Assembly: GCA_039619475.1 (NCBI GenBank)
Contig: CM077116.1
Location: forward strand, 168,285,363-168,349,362
Length of the DNA stretch: 64,000 nt
DNA from: Icerya purchasi
Lineage: Eukaryota; Arthropoda; Insecta; Hemiptera; Monophlebidae
Reading direction: 5' to 3'
This document shows, in pieces, positions 45,936 through 58,234 of the stretch. The notes beneath the pieces are model-generated. The model saw only the letters and a program-made list of their open reading frames with translations. It was not told where the DNA came from and did not search any database. The position numbers and the translations under genes were made by a program. The stretch's first letter is position 1. Every line of letters begins with the position of its first letter.

Positions 45936-48267
45936 ACTAAAATCTTATTGACTGATGAATTCGTATCAGTCTAAATTTTTTCGATCATTTTTAATAAGCA
46001 CGCGAGGGGAATTCCCATTGCATTGAAAAACCCTTTCTTTCATAGAACAAAAGGAAAAATACAAGCACGGACATATCAAACTGCGTTATTGAAAATTACA
46101 CATAGCTTTCTCGCGTGTTGGACAACATCGCACCGAATTCTTTTATTACCTATTCTAATAGGCGGCCCCCCGCTGTTTATTATTTCATTGCTAGAAATTC
46201 CTTTCTATTTCAGAATTTTGTTTTCTCTTTAAGTATGTGCGTGGCGACGAGTCTTTAAATTTTCTCACATACATATGTACATATATACGAAGAAGTTTAT
46301 TATTCATTCATTATTACAAATTTGAATACTTAAATTCGGTAGTGAGAAGGAAATTTTTGGTATGAAAAACGACCAAAATTAAGGAATAAAATTCGCGAAT
46401 TTCCCAAAAATTCCTTGAATTTGTATGAGACCGAAAGTTCAAATTCGGAAAACGCTTCGTTACAATATTTGTTTCGTTTTAATTATTTTTTTGAAACGGA
46501 CGTAGCTTCTTTCATGAAATTTCGTTTTACTCGAAAAAAGTAGATTTATATTATTGCTATAATAACTTCGATACTACACTTAGGAAAAACTTGTATAAAT
46601 CAGTCTCGAAAACTTTAGGTTTTGTAAATTTCATCAACGGTGTGATTCGACAACTTTTTTCTTTTTCTTTTTGCGCAGTCGAAATACCAAAAAAAAAAAT
46701 ACATGCTCAAGCGTGATCAGCTCTTGTGATTCGTGCCAATTAAAAGGGAAATATTTTCGTATTGTGGACGACTCTACACGCAGAGTTTTTCGTAAAAGAA
46801 ATAATTTTGAAATTCATTTTACACATTGATAAAAGGTATTTATTATTATTTTTAATACGTTAATTAAAACTTTTCCCACGTAAAGAGTATTATAGATTAA
46901 TCCGATACGAAACAACCTTTTTTTTGGCTGAGAAAATTTAATGCGTTTTATTTGTATTATTTTAACTGTATAAATAAATCGTTTTCATTTTCTTTCATCA
47001 ATTAAAACTTTTTAAGTATCTTTTTCTGAAAATTCGAATGTTTCCAGGTCCTTCTTTTCCCGCGTGATTTCGCACACTATTTATTTATCGTGCAAGATTT
47101 GTTTCTGTCTTTGTCTTTTTTAAGTTATTAATAAGTTGAAAAGATTCCAAAACAAAATGTTACCGAACAGCAGTACTAAATTTAACGCTGCAGCCACTGT
47201 TGATAAATCGTCAATAGGAGAGACTAGAGATTACACCTTCACGTACACAGCCGTTGCGGGGATCCTTCTTTTTTTTTTATCGAATGAGCAAACACATTTA
47301 CTCACTCGGAAAAAATTGAAGATTGTCACTTCGTTGCAGTTTGAATAAATAAAAACAATTCAGAACGTAAAAACAAATCGGTGTTCCCCTTATAAGTGTT
47401 CCGACTTTTAATTATTCTCAAATTTAAAAAAAAAAAAAAAAACTTAATCCGTATCGTATTTAATCTGTTTTTCTTCTTTGGTTTCTTCGTGCTCAGGTTT
47501 CTAAAACCCGTGTAAAAGGTAATTTCGCGATTTTACATACTTTTATGTGCAAATGTTTTCCTATTATTATTTTCATTCTCCAACGATGAAAGCGAACTTT
47601 CAAAATAGTAATGAAAAAAAGAGGAGAAAAAGCGTAATCGAAAATGACTCTGGTTGCGAAAAGTAGGTTGACGATTTTAAAACGAAATATACAATAATTA
47701 ACCAAAATGCGTATATATGAAACCGATTATAATTTATTGATTCCCCCGCCCCTAAAAATGTTTTTTTTCTTTTTGCTGGCTAAAAATAAATATTGCGTAT
47801 TTCGGTGGCAGTGTTTCCGGTTTTAGCAGGGATCACATTTTAAAAAAAGTTATAGCTCAAAACTTCTTTTATAGCGTTTACATCGAATTACCATAAAGCA
47901 TACCGTTCTGATTTGTAAAACGTTAAATCTCTAAAATCTGGAAAATTAATATTTAAAAAAAAGATCAAAAAAAAAAAGTACCCCCCTCTTCTTTCTATTC
48001 TGTCTAAAACTAGCTTCTTTAAGTAAACGATCGAATAATTTCATTGATTTTTAAGAAATATTTTATTTTTTACCAATAAACGAGCATCTTGTCGAACGGC
48101 GACATTACAGCGTAAGTGTATAAAATTCCGGTCGCGTACATTATTTTTTTCTTTTCTTGCTTTCTTATTTCATATCTGTCTGAAGAGAGACAATGAGTAG
48201 CAGTGCGGATAATAAATAGAAAATAAATACGGATAAGGATCCACCGGGGATTAATCCTAATGAAATG
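45936..48267. other. no supported gene
   Basis: AT-rich DNA. The short frames at 46023, 47136 and 47493 have no recognisable domain. Confidence 0.4.
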
Positions 48268-49589
48268 TACACCCTGTCAAGAAAGTATCGGGAATTGTCA
48301 ATTTAAATCTCCCGGGTAATAGCTAGGCAGATAATTTTTTTTTTCCAGGTTGGTACAACTGTTTTGTATTATGATGCCTATTTTTAGCGCGATCTGTCAA
48401 CCAGTGTGTTTACAGCAGCTGTTAAAATCAGTCGACCTTGAAGGTTTTGTCGAAGTTTTACAATGAGTGAAAATATTGAACAACGTACTTGTGTTAAATT
48501 CTGTGTTTCGAACGAAATTTCTTGTGCCGATACACTGAAAATGTTACAGAAGGCTTTTGGTGAATCTGCTTTATCAAAAACGCGGGTTTACGAGTGGTAC
48601 AGAGCGTTCAAGGATGGTCGGGAGACGGTCGAAGACATGCCTCGCTCTGGACGGCCTTCAACGAGTGTGACCGATGATAACGTCGATAAAATCAAGGAAA
48701 TCGTTGCTGAAAATTGTCATGTGAGCTTGAGAGAGATGGCTCATGGATTGGGCATGTCACACGAGAGCGTACGTACGACTGTGCACGAAAAATTGGGTAT
48801 GCAACGCGTTGCGGCTCGGCTTGTTCCGAAAGACCTGAATTTCTTTCAAAAAAAGTACCGAGAACAGGTAGCTGCAGACATGCTGGATCGAGCCAATTTG
48901 GATCCTACCTTCTTGGAAAAGATAATTACTGGTGACGAGACATGGGTGTACGAGTACGACACGCTTACGAACCAGCAATCGTCCGAATGGCGGCCAATTG
49001 GCGCGCCAAAGCCGAAAAAACCTCGCCAAAGCCGATCGAAAGTGAAGATCATGTTGATTGTTTTCTTCGATATTCGAGGCGTGGTACACTATGAATATGT
49101 GCCAGCCGGACAGACAGTCACCAAAGAGTTTTACTTAAGTGTTTTGAGACGTTTGAGAGAGGCTATCCGTCGTAAACGTAACGATTTGTGGGTCGACAAT
49201 TCTTGGATTCTCCATCACGATAATGCGCCGTCTCACAAAGCCATAATTGTGAATGAGTTTTTGGCCAAACACTCGGTAAATATCATCGAACAACCGCCGT
49301 ATTCACCAGATTTAGCACCCTGCGACTTTTTCCTATTCTCAAAACTCAAATTTCCGCTACGGGGAATGCGCTTCGAATCGATTGATGACATCAAGACGAA
49401 TGCGACGCGAGAGCTAAAGGCCATCCCGGAAACCGCCTATCAGAAGTGCTTTGCCGAGTGGAAAAAGCGTTGGCATATGTGCATCGCTTCGAATGGATGT
49501 TATTTTGAAGGTGACAAAATAAATTTGGATGAAAATTAAAAATTGTTCGTTTTATTTAACAATTCCCGATACTTTCTTGACAGGGTGTA
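48268..49589 (+). mobile_element. intact mariner element with perfect terminal inverted repeats
   Basis: The left end 48270-48298 (caccctgtcaagaaag...) and the right end 49559-49587 are exact reverse complements over 29 bp. They are flanked by TA at 48268-48269 and 49588-49589. The element is 1318 bp and contains one uninterrupted transposase gene. Perfect repeats and an intact frame point to recent insertion. Confidence 0.97.
48463..49539 (+). CDS. mariner transposase, intact (358 aa)
   Basis: It cuts and pastes the element by binding its terminal repeats and inserting at TA. The start ATG at 48463 follows the 5' terminal region by about 165 bp and gives MSENIEQRTCVKFCVSNEIS. Residues about 1-110 hold the two helix-turn-helix units (KTRVYEWYRAFKDGR, then MPRSGRP and SLREMAHGLGMSHESVRTTV). 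The catalytic half carries GDETW (first Asp), HHDNAPSH (second Asp) and YSPDLAPCDFFLF (third Asp). There are 34 residues between the second and third, the standard DD34D triad. The WVPHL-type linker position reads ARLVPKDL. The length of 358 is normal for the family (about 340-360), with no stop or frameshift. It reads through to CYFEGDKINLDEN and stops 20 bp before the right terminal repeat. It is the best candidate for an active transposon gene here; activity itself is inferred. Confidence 0.97.
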   Translation: MSENIEQRTCVKFCVSNEISCADTLKMLQKAFGESALSKTRVYEWYRAFKDGRETVEDMPRSGRPSTSVTDDNVDKIKEIVAENCHVSLREMAHGLGMSHESVRTTVHEKLGMQRVAARLVPKDLNFFQKKYREQVAADMLDRANLDPTFLEKIITGDETWVYEYDTLTNQQSSEWRPIGAPKPKKPRQSRSKVKIMLIVFFDIRGVVHYEYVPAGQTVTKEFYLSVLRRLREAIRRKRNDLWVDNSWILHHDNAPSHKAIIVNEFLAKHSVNIIEQPPYSPDLAPCDFFLFSKLKFPLRGMRFESIDDIKTNATRELKAIPETAYQKCFAEWKKRWHMCIASNGCYFEGDKINLDEN

Positions 49590-51788
49590 TGATTGATTAT
49601 CAACGAAAACAAGCTATACAACTTTCTAACAAAGTTTACGCTGTGCGTATTTGGTTCATCTGATAGTTCATATTTAATGCTTTTTATTTCTCGCCGATTT
49701 ATAATCTTTTATAAATACACGTCAAAAACTACTCGTTCGGCACTTTGAAACGCCATCGGAGAGTTCCAAAAACATTTTCTACTTTCCCGGCTAAGCTACT
49801 GCCATGCTGGAATTTGTAGAAAACTTTCCTAAATATTATTATCCATAAATTGTCTGTTTCCGTTTTAATCGATGATTAATTGGAACGATAATTTTAGGAC
49901 ACTCTCTTTTTGAACCGGGGCGAAGAGGATACATTAATAAATTGAATCCGCTGAACTGAGTGCATTTCATGGCCGCAGACTTGAAACGCTCGAGATGCTA
50001 ACCTACTTTTGAAGCTACGATAATTTTTCATGTTCATTCAAAACGACTACAATACGAAAAAAAAAAAAAAAAAAAAAAAGAAAAAGTTACCAATGTAATT
50101 GAAAGTTTTATAACATATATCCATATATAAAAAGCGCTTCGACAAGAAGAGATTTCGTGACGTGTAAGTAATAATCTTAGCAGATCTTACCTCACCTCGG
50201 ATAATTATTTCGTTTTTTGTTGATTCGGCCACTACGGATTATTATTTTCTTTCCTTTCTCTCTATGGTATTCATTGGCGTGTGTTTTTTCAAATTTCTCT
50301 ACGATCTAGCAGAACACACGTTCCGTTTATACTTTTTAGATGCGGCCTCGTTTTGATTTAGGATCCCGCTATACGGATCGAATCAATTTTGAACGAGCCT
50401 ACATCGTGAAAAAACCGATAGAGCGTTGTAGAAATAGTGACACTTCCAGCGGAACGCCGAAAAAAATGTCACGACAGAAAACGATAAACCTATGAGAATA
50501 TATTACTTTCCATTTTATTTTAAATTTCTTCGAACCGGCGATTTTAAAATTTCCATATAGCTGTCCCGCGCTAGCTATACTGTTATTGATTTTTTTGACG
50601 AATTGTCAAAATCTAAAATTGGAAGGTCACTATCGGGTAGAATAGGTTTTGATTTATTTTTAAACGTTTACGTCGCTTATTCGCCAGCTATAATAAAAAC
50701 AGAAAATACGCAATTATCTGAAACCAAACAGTTTTGAAGAAAAGACACACTGCTGGTTTCGGGTGGGAGGGGGGGGACCTTTTACGACCGTTACGAAAAA
50801 CTAAAAACAAGATTAATGATAGCGGAAGTGACCGAAGAATTTATTATTAAGCTATACAATTACATTCGTAAATTTTATACATTTTGTATTGTAAAATCTA
50901 AAAAGTGAATCCTACTTGACGGAATATCAGGCATATTTTCACGATATACAATCTTAATGATGTTAAAAATAGCCAGTTTCGAAATTCGCTTACCCCTCCG
51001 ATTTCCACTCTTACCAAACTAGCCGACAACCGTGATCTGAATGTGGAATAGCCGTACTATTATACCGCCGTAATATTTGCAAGTATGAATAATTTTAAAA
51101 CACGATTAAATTAATTAATTAATTTTTTTTTATTTATTTTTGATTTATTTTTGATTTATTTTGTTTTATTTTATTTTATTTTATTTTATTTATTTTCGGA
51201 GAGTGTATTAGAGTAGTCTAAAATGTATTCGTGTATCGGCTTCGTCAAATAATGGAAAACAAAAAAAATTGTATTCTTAATAAAAATTCAAGTGCGTTAA
51301 ATAAATCGGAACGATTGTATTATTTACGGGGGAAAAAAAATAGGGGGTCTCTTGTTAGAATGTTTGTTAAGATTTCGTAAAAAAACCCGACAAAATTCAT
51401 TCTCTTCTTTCGTAGCATTAAAGCTAATCAAATTTCAAAATTAAAATAAAAAACAATAAATGAATAAAAAATAAGTATAAGGTGTTTACGAAAAATAAGA
51501 GAAATAACAAAAATTAATTTGCAAACTACAGTTACTACTCGAACGAATTCTTAAAATACCGATCAACGTTATAACGGCATTGCAACGAATAGAAAACCAA
51601 ACGACTGTCTTAAGTAGGGGAATAAAATGTTTATACAAAAAGCTAAATAACTTTTTTAACAGGAATTATTCGATCAAATGCTTGTCAGATAATTAGTGAA
51701 ATGATATTAGAATTTAAATACAAACAGTAAACTTCTTACATAATTTACTCGATAATTATATAGAGCTTAACTATATATACACATATAT

Positions 51789-51823
<35 letters not shown>

Positions 51824-53904
51824 CATATATACATATATTTATATATATACATATATTTATATATATATAATTTTTTTTTCGATTTGTTAACAAAGCAGAT
51901 CCATAGATACGTAAATGTGTATGAAAGAATAGAATCTATTTATCCTAATGAATATGTGCGATTTTATATTTTTGTAGTAATTTTATTCGATGTGCGTGCA
52001 AGTGTTTCAGCTGATCCCCAACGTTGCTATAACGGTATGTCCCCCCCCGCGTTCGAGTGGTACTACTAATAAACTCAACTATATGTGCGTATGGGCAAAA
52101 CGTTATCGAGAGGGAAGAGAGGTCACCTCTATTCTAAGCTGACGAACTGACCTCGTTATCTGTCGTAGTCTGTTTGGAAGAAGGAAAGGCGTTTTGGAGC
52201 ATCTGTTTTAAATCTGCCATTAGCCTTGTCGGCCCAGCTAATTTAACGTTTCTTTATAAAAAGATTTTTTCAACTCTAAGGGACAAAAAACAACGTAGAT
52301 CCCCGTAACAGCGGCCGTTCGATAGAAACAGAAATTACCGATAAAGTGTAAACGCTCTGCCGAATTAAGTGTAGCTTTATAAGTTATATAAAAAAAAATT
52401 TTCAACCTACGAAATTCTCGCAAGTATTAATATGCGTGTGAAAATCAAGCACCTCCGCTAAAAAATATGTTCTATAACGGTTCGTAAATATTTTTTAATT
52501 TTGTTCCCTTAACATTTTCTCGACATTGTTTAACGTAATGTAAATTTACTGACTAAAGATAAATGCTAATATTTTTAGTATGATTTATTATAGTTCATTC
52601 TCGACCTGATACTAATTAAAACTGAGAAAACGCAAAATGTCTTCTCCTTTTTGAATTCCATTAGAAATGCGATCGAAATTTACGAATTTTACTTAAAATC
52701 ATAATATTAATCGATAAATTCCGTCAGAATATTATAACATTTTTTATTCCAAAAAAAAAAAAAATAAATAAATAAAGAAGAAAAAAAAAACGAGAAAATG
52801 GAAAAGTTAATAGCCAGAAATACCGTCATCATCGCCGAGAACATTTGTAGTAGCGATATGCGCAATGATTCGATTAAGTCAAAAACTTTGAACTCGTCCG
52901 ATAAAAAGTTTTTCGATGATTATTTCTAAACTTTATAATAGCTGCCGTAAAAATATTATTACCTCAAATCGGCATAAAAGCGAATGTTAAACATGAAATA
53001 TTATTATTCTTATAATAGTAATGATGTTAAAAGTTTCTTTTGAAAAAAGATAAAAATTAACCTAATCACACGTAGCCGGATATACTTACTCCAACTTCCA
53101 GCAGTACGGCCAAGAAATTGTTTCGTCTCCGAATTCCACAAAAACAGTTGAAACTTTTCGAGACCGCTCATTTTCGGCGGAGGAGTATAAAATTCATCCT
53201 TCTTTTCCCCGTTCATTTTAAGCGATAGTTAAAATAACTTTATACTATTTTAAACGAATAAAACGAAAGTATATGCGGTGGAGAAATGTTAAGCGAGTAA
53301 AAAACGGTCTAGCCTTATAGACTTTAAGAAAGGTTATCTGCGTTAAAAACAATTATTAGGTGGTGGATATGCTTAAGTGGGTCACAAGAGACGCAAACGA
53401 GAACGCGAAACTTACATGTACCTCATCTCATTGCGAGCCCGTAAGTTTCAGCGAGCTACCGTTCTTGCAATGAGGGTGTAAAATCTGCTGCATGGAACCG
53501 CTGACTCTGCGTTGAAGGGCGCTGTAAACTGGGCAGGCGAGTATACTTTTACGGACGCTATTCTAAACGGTGGAATCGGCTTTGTATGCGTAGTTTTCAA
53601 ATCAATAAAGCTATAGTCAAGAAATACAGCCGTCGGTATTCCTCCTAACAACTACACCGTTTGCGAATATAGTAATTACCCTCCACCTATGCACTTACAT
53701 GTGTACGTATATGTCATCTACATGTACAGCGCACACGAAAATGATGTAGCGAATGAAAATAATTTTAAAAAACATTAAGAAAAATGTATACTTAATTTTT
53801 CCCCGTATTTTCGTTATTATATTTTAATGCACTTAAATATTCTGAATTATCGTTTTTAAGAAGGAATAATTTATAAACAGTATTTAATGCTAAATTAATA
53901 TGAC

Positions 53905-53935
<31 letters not shown>

Positions 53936-54559
53936 AAATATGTACGCATATATATTTATTAAGTCGTAAAACGACTGTTAAAAGATGACAGAATATATGG
54001 CGTAAATTAAAATGTATAGACAAAGTAGAAGGTATTTGTACAGTGTCGGTAATGGAACGGAAAATTATAAACTACACCGCCATCAGGTGAATTAGGCCAG
54101 TATTACTATTAAAAAATATATGTTCTTTAGCTGCCAAAAAGTTAAACAACACAGAACAAACTAATGACGGAACCTTCATGCGGGGAAAAAAAATAATGCA
54201 GTATAGTTCACCAATGATTACTATTAATTTTTAATTAAGTAATTAAACGACAGTTCGAAAATAACGGAAATTTCATTTTTCGATTAATTTTCTATACCGA
54301 ATAATTTAGAATAATTTTTCAAAAAAAAACGATGATATACAAAAATACTGAAATTTATAAATTAAATGAAATTAAAAAAACCATCTAACGTTAAGGTGGA
54401 GTTAAACTATTTTTTGTGTTTCACTGGTATAAAAACAGATCTTACATATGTTCTTAATTTTCCGTCGCCTTCTAATTACATAATTATGTATTAAATTAAC
54501 AAAACAAGAAGTAAATCGGAAAATTTACAGAAATCTATAACTAATTTAAAAACGGGGCT
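49590..54559. other. 5 kb with no supported gene; simple repeats
   Basis: Contains an A run at 50060-50079, a G run at about 50768-50777, TTTTA-type repeats at about 51120-51195, TA/CA-rich tracts at 51780-51870 and an (AC)n tract at 53905-53933. Frames at 51884, 53010 and 53448 are unrecognised. Confidence 0.45.
53905..53933. repeat. AC dinucleotide repeat
   Basis: A perfect (AC)n of about 14 units. Confidence 0.95.
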
Positions 54560-54562
54560 GTT

Positions 54563-54836
54563 TAAAGTAAAGTAAATCCCATACCCTTTAGCCGGGTGTC
54601 GAGGGTTGTGAAATTAAGGTTCACAGTGTACTAAGCCCAACGGCACTAATGGAGAGTAGGGGGGCCAGTTCCTTTCTATTTGGGATCCGCCTTTGATTTC
54701 TCTAGTACCCAATTATTTCAGGGTGGGTAAGCCTGGGAGCGATTCAGATCCGGAATGAGACAAGTCTCGAACCCGTGCCATCTGATTTTTTAGTAGCCAA
54801 GTGCCTTAACCACTAGGCTACCGCGCTACATTCTAT
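54563..54836 (-). repeat. SINE family 1, copy 2 (best preserved)
   Basis: The minus strand from about 54830 has A box tagcctagtggttaagg (54804-54820), B box gggttcgagac (54764-54774), then a body of about 190 bp and a tail ggatttactttactttaaa. Related copies lie at 38238-38492 (opposite strand) and 63011-63275 (same strand). The tail is a short tandem AAGT/ACTTT pattern rather than plain poly-A. Confidence 0.8.
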
Positions 54837-54839
54837 TTG

Positions 54840-55759
54840 ACTGGCCGAATCAATCTTTATTTTAAAAGTTCCCCGCGTCCGAATTAGATCAGCTAGGTTT
54901 AAAATGAATTTTAAAAGATAGAATGTATTTGGACCAGCTAAAAAGGACTTCCCCGGTGTTTAAAAAATTTACTGAAAATGAATTGCTTCGTTTTATCGAG
55001 AAAAAGTGAAAATGGCCAGTATTTGCAATCGTATCACAAAAGGAGACAATTAATGAGACTACCGAATGGGAAAAATCGATGTACACATAGAATAGTTGAT
55101 CGGAACAGTAAAATCGGATCAAAAAATTTTTGTGGAAATGTTACTTTACGACAGAAAAACTTTGGTTCCGTAATTTATTTTCGTAAGAATAAGAGGCCTA
55201 CAAATGTTGAGCAAGGATCTAAAGAACAAAAGCCGAAAACTTTAAGACAATGGAAATAGATTTGACATTTTTAATTTTACGTTTCAGTTGTCTGACATTT
55301 GCGGGAAATTTTGAAATCAAGTATCAGATCCAAGAACATTATGAATACTTAAAAAATTAATAGGACACTTTTTTTTAGGCGTGAAGAAATATTGATTTAA
55401 CGGCATTCAGTGAAATCGGTACAAACAGTTTTGCTCAGCAAAGAACACAAGGCAATTATTCTCAGATTACTAATTTAGTAAGTTGATTATTTTTTATGGT
55501 ATTCTCTAAACATTTAAGGTATATTTAAATAATTAATGAGGAGTCTGAGACACGAATACAGAATTGCAAATCGGATATATCGCTAATATTAATTATAAAC
55601 ACCTTATAATCTATTGAACAAGTGTTAAACCAATCTGAGTCATATGCGTGTATTTCTATTTATCTAATGTAGGCATCAATTTTATTAACAAAAACAATGT
55701 TACAATACACATCAGCAGTCCAAACTTGAAATAATTGTGTATTATTTGTTAAAGTTACA
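54840..55759. other. no supported gene
   Basis: A 93-codon plus frame at 54978-55259 (MNCFVLSRKSENGQYLQSYH...) is basic and unrecognised; no splice or domain support. Confidence 0.35.
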
Positions 55760-57412
55760 TACAGTTAGACACATTAATATTCGGTCACGCCGTTGCAGAA
55801 CAAATGAACGCACCAAACAGATGGAAATAAAGCTTTATTTGTAATTTTCCTAATGAAATAATACAAAAAAAAACCTTCTAAATACATGTATGTAAAAAAA
55901 AAAATCGCAAACGAAAAAATGTCACAGCTCCGGTAACAATGAACACAAAAAATCGAAATTGGTGCGTCACATTAATATTCGGTCAGTGGCAAAATATGAC
56001 TTTATTCCTCCAATACGGTAGACAAATGAGCACATCAATACTTTGTATGCGAACCCTTCGATCGCATCACATTTTTCAAACCGACGTGGCATCGAGGAAA
56101 TCAAGTTGCGACAGTGATCTGGAGGAATCTAACCCCATTCCTCCAGTAAGCGCTCTTTCAGCTGGGCATGGCTAGTAATTGGTTTCTCACGTAGTTTCTC
56201 GTCCACAAAGTTCCATAGATTCTCTATGGCGTTCAAGTCGGGAGACTGTGGCAGGACTGGCATGACAGAGCGGCAATTATAGAACAGCCATAGTCGAGTG
56301 TCGAGTGCGGTATGTTTCGGGTCATTATCCTGATACAGTTGCAACGTGTTCTGTAGACCCACTTTCTCGGCGCTTGCACGTAAATTGATTTTCAAAATCT
56401 CAATATAAAAGGCAGCAGTCATGGTTCCTTCGATAAAACTCAAATTCCCGACGCCGGTAGCCGCGAAACTCCCCCTCACCAGCACATTTTTTCCACCATG
56501 TTTGACCGAAGCAGCCAAATTTTTCTTCTCCAATGCTGTATTCTGCTTACGCCATACTTTTTGTTTTACGTCAGCACAAAAAACATTCAATTTCAATTCA
56601 TCAATAAATAACACGTCGTACAAGAATTCCTCGTCTTCATGTACATACTTCTTTGCAAATTTGAAACGTTTTCTGCAGTTGACGCACATATGAAGGGTTT
56701 ACCTCTAGAGGTTCTCGAATTGTATCCCATAATTTTCCCAGTTGTTCGTGTAAGGCTGTTACTAATTTCGAAACACTTACTTTTGGATTTGCTGTTATCT
56801 GTAGCCGAATAAACCGTACATCAAGAGTGCTCATTTTTTTTGGCTTCCGTTTTTGCTTTATAGAGTGAATTCGACTTGCCTTTGATACCGTTGATAAATG
56901 TCATTCGCAGTGTTTTGCAACATATTTAGTAACCGACCTATCTCACTGCCCGGTACACCATTCTTTTTAGGAAAAATTACGACTTCGCGAGTCTTAATCA
57001 AGGTATTTTTACTCTTACGCGACATTTTTCTTTTTTGCACAACTGCACTTGCGTTATGTTGCATAGTAACTGCAATTTCATATTCATTGACGACTCACAC
57101 GCAAGCAACGTACTTATCTCGCTGTACTAATGCTATTCCGCACGTTGGGAAAAACCCCAGAGCTGCTGATCATGCATCGGTCCGTCATTGACCGAATATT
57201 AATGTGGCGCACCAATTTCGACTTCTTGCGTTCGCTGCTACTGGAGCTGTGATATTTTTTCGTTTATATTTTTTTTTTGCGTGTATGTATTTAGGAGGTT
57301 TTTCTTTGTATTATGTCATTAAAAAAATCACAAATAAAGCTTTATTTCCGTCTGTTTAGTGCGGTCATTTGTTCCACAACGTTGTGACCGAATATTAATG
57401 TGGCTGACTGTA
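55760..57412 (-). mobile_element. Tc1-like element, 1.65 kb, with 224-bp IR/DR ends
   Basis: The element runs 55762-57410, starts with cagt and ends with actg, and is flanked by TA on both sides. Each end is a long inverted repeat of about 224 bp (55762-55985 and 57187-57410) holding two copies of the 18-bp site cacattaatattcggtca. On the left these are at 55770-55787 and 55968-55985. On the right (reverse) they are at 57189-57206 and 57385-57402. Spacing between sites is 198 and 196 bp. Both outer sites begin 8 bp from the tip. This double-site layout is the IR/DR architecture known from Sleeping Beauty and some other Tc1-like elements. Confidence 0.95.
56000..57064 (-). pseudogene. Tc1-like transposase, frameshifted
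   Basis: The gene reads leftward between the inner direct repeats. An N-terminal DNA-binding segment is in 57064-56858 (start probably the internal MSRKSKNTLIKTREVV). The second helix-turn-helix is in another frame (56834-56700, VRFIRLQITANPKVSVSKLV). After another shift near 56690 the catalytic part follows: FAKKYVHEDEEFLYDVLFID (first Asp), VKHGGKNVLVRG, QDNDPKH (second Asp) and QSPDLNAIENLW (Glu), with 34 residues between the last two (DD34E). A TAG at about 56129 cuts off a tail still readable as IPPDHCRNLISSMPRR. All three catalytic residues survive, but two frameshifts and one stop inactivate it. The ends are better kept than the gene. Confidence 0.93.
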
Positions 57413-57807
57413 TATATATATATATATTAATTACAATGTAATTCTTAGGCTAGCCCCCATTAGAAAAAATTGTCCACTTTTATGCTTTTATGGAACGTTT
57501 GTCATATTTTGTAGGATTTCTGTGATTATGTTATTATATTCATATGGATCGATTTAGAATTACTTTGTAAATTTTGATCATTTTATACAAAGTATAGAAG
57601 GGAAAGAGACAGAAATGTAAGTAAGAGGGGTCAAAAATGGCCGAGTTTTTATATATATATCCATATATATATAGCTTTTTAAATCTATATTCAGTGGACT
57701 AAGATTATAACTGTACGTGTGTATGTGTAAGCACTTGGAAAAGATTAATTAGTGTTGAGTCCACTTAATGTTTTTTATGTAGGGAGTGCATTAGTTCAAC
57801 AATTTAT

Positions 57808-58234
57808 TATTCATACAAGGCCGTGTCCACGGGGGGGTTAACCCCCCCCCCCCCATGAGAACTGAAATAGTTATTATAAATACAAAAAAAACCTGAAAAA
57901 AATCACAAATTTAAAATAAATATTGATGATTTTTTAGGGTGTTTTTACCTACTTTTAAAAGAAAAAAGAAAAAATATGCTGCATATTTTTAGGTACTTCA
58001 TTAATATTTTATGCAAAAAAATTTTTATTACGAGTATAATTAATAACATATGTAACTTTTATTAATGCTCATATACGGGGTAATTCATTTACGTAAATTA
58101 TTAATATATAAATCAAAATGATGGAAATTATTAATAGTACAAATATTAGTGAAAAATGTATTATAAAATAAATAGGCAAAGAAAATTTTCACCCCCCCTC
58201 CTTCCAAAATTCTGGGCACGGGCCTGTATTCATA
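57808..58234. mobile_element. hAT-type MITE, 411 bp, with 8-bp target duplication
   Basis: The exact 8-mer tattcata at 57808-57815 and 58227-58234 brackets 57816-58226. The left end starts caaggccgtgtccacgggg. The right end, reversed, starts caggcccgtgcccaga. Ends starting CA plus an 8-bp duplication fit hAT. The left end continues into a G run and then a C run (57829-57854), and the right end has a matching C run (about 58191-58199). The interior is AT-rich and non-coding. Confidence 0.87.

Noticed and set aside
54978..55259. A 93-codon basic frame
   Set aside because: Unrecognised, with no promoter, splice or domain support, and lodged between a SINE and a Tc1-like element.
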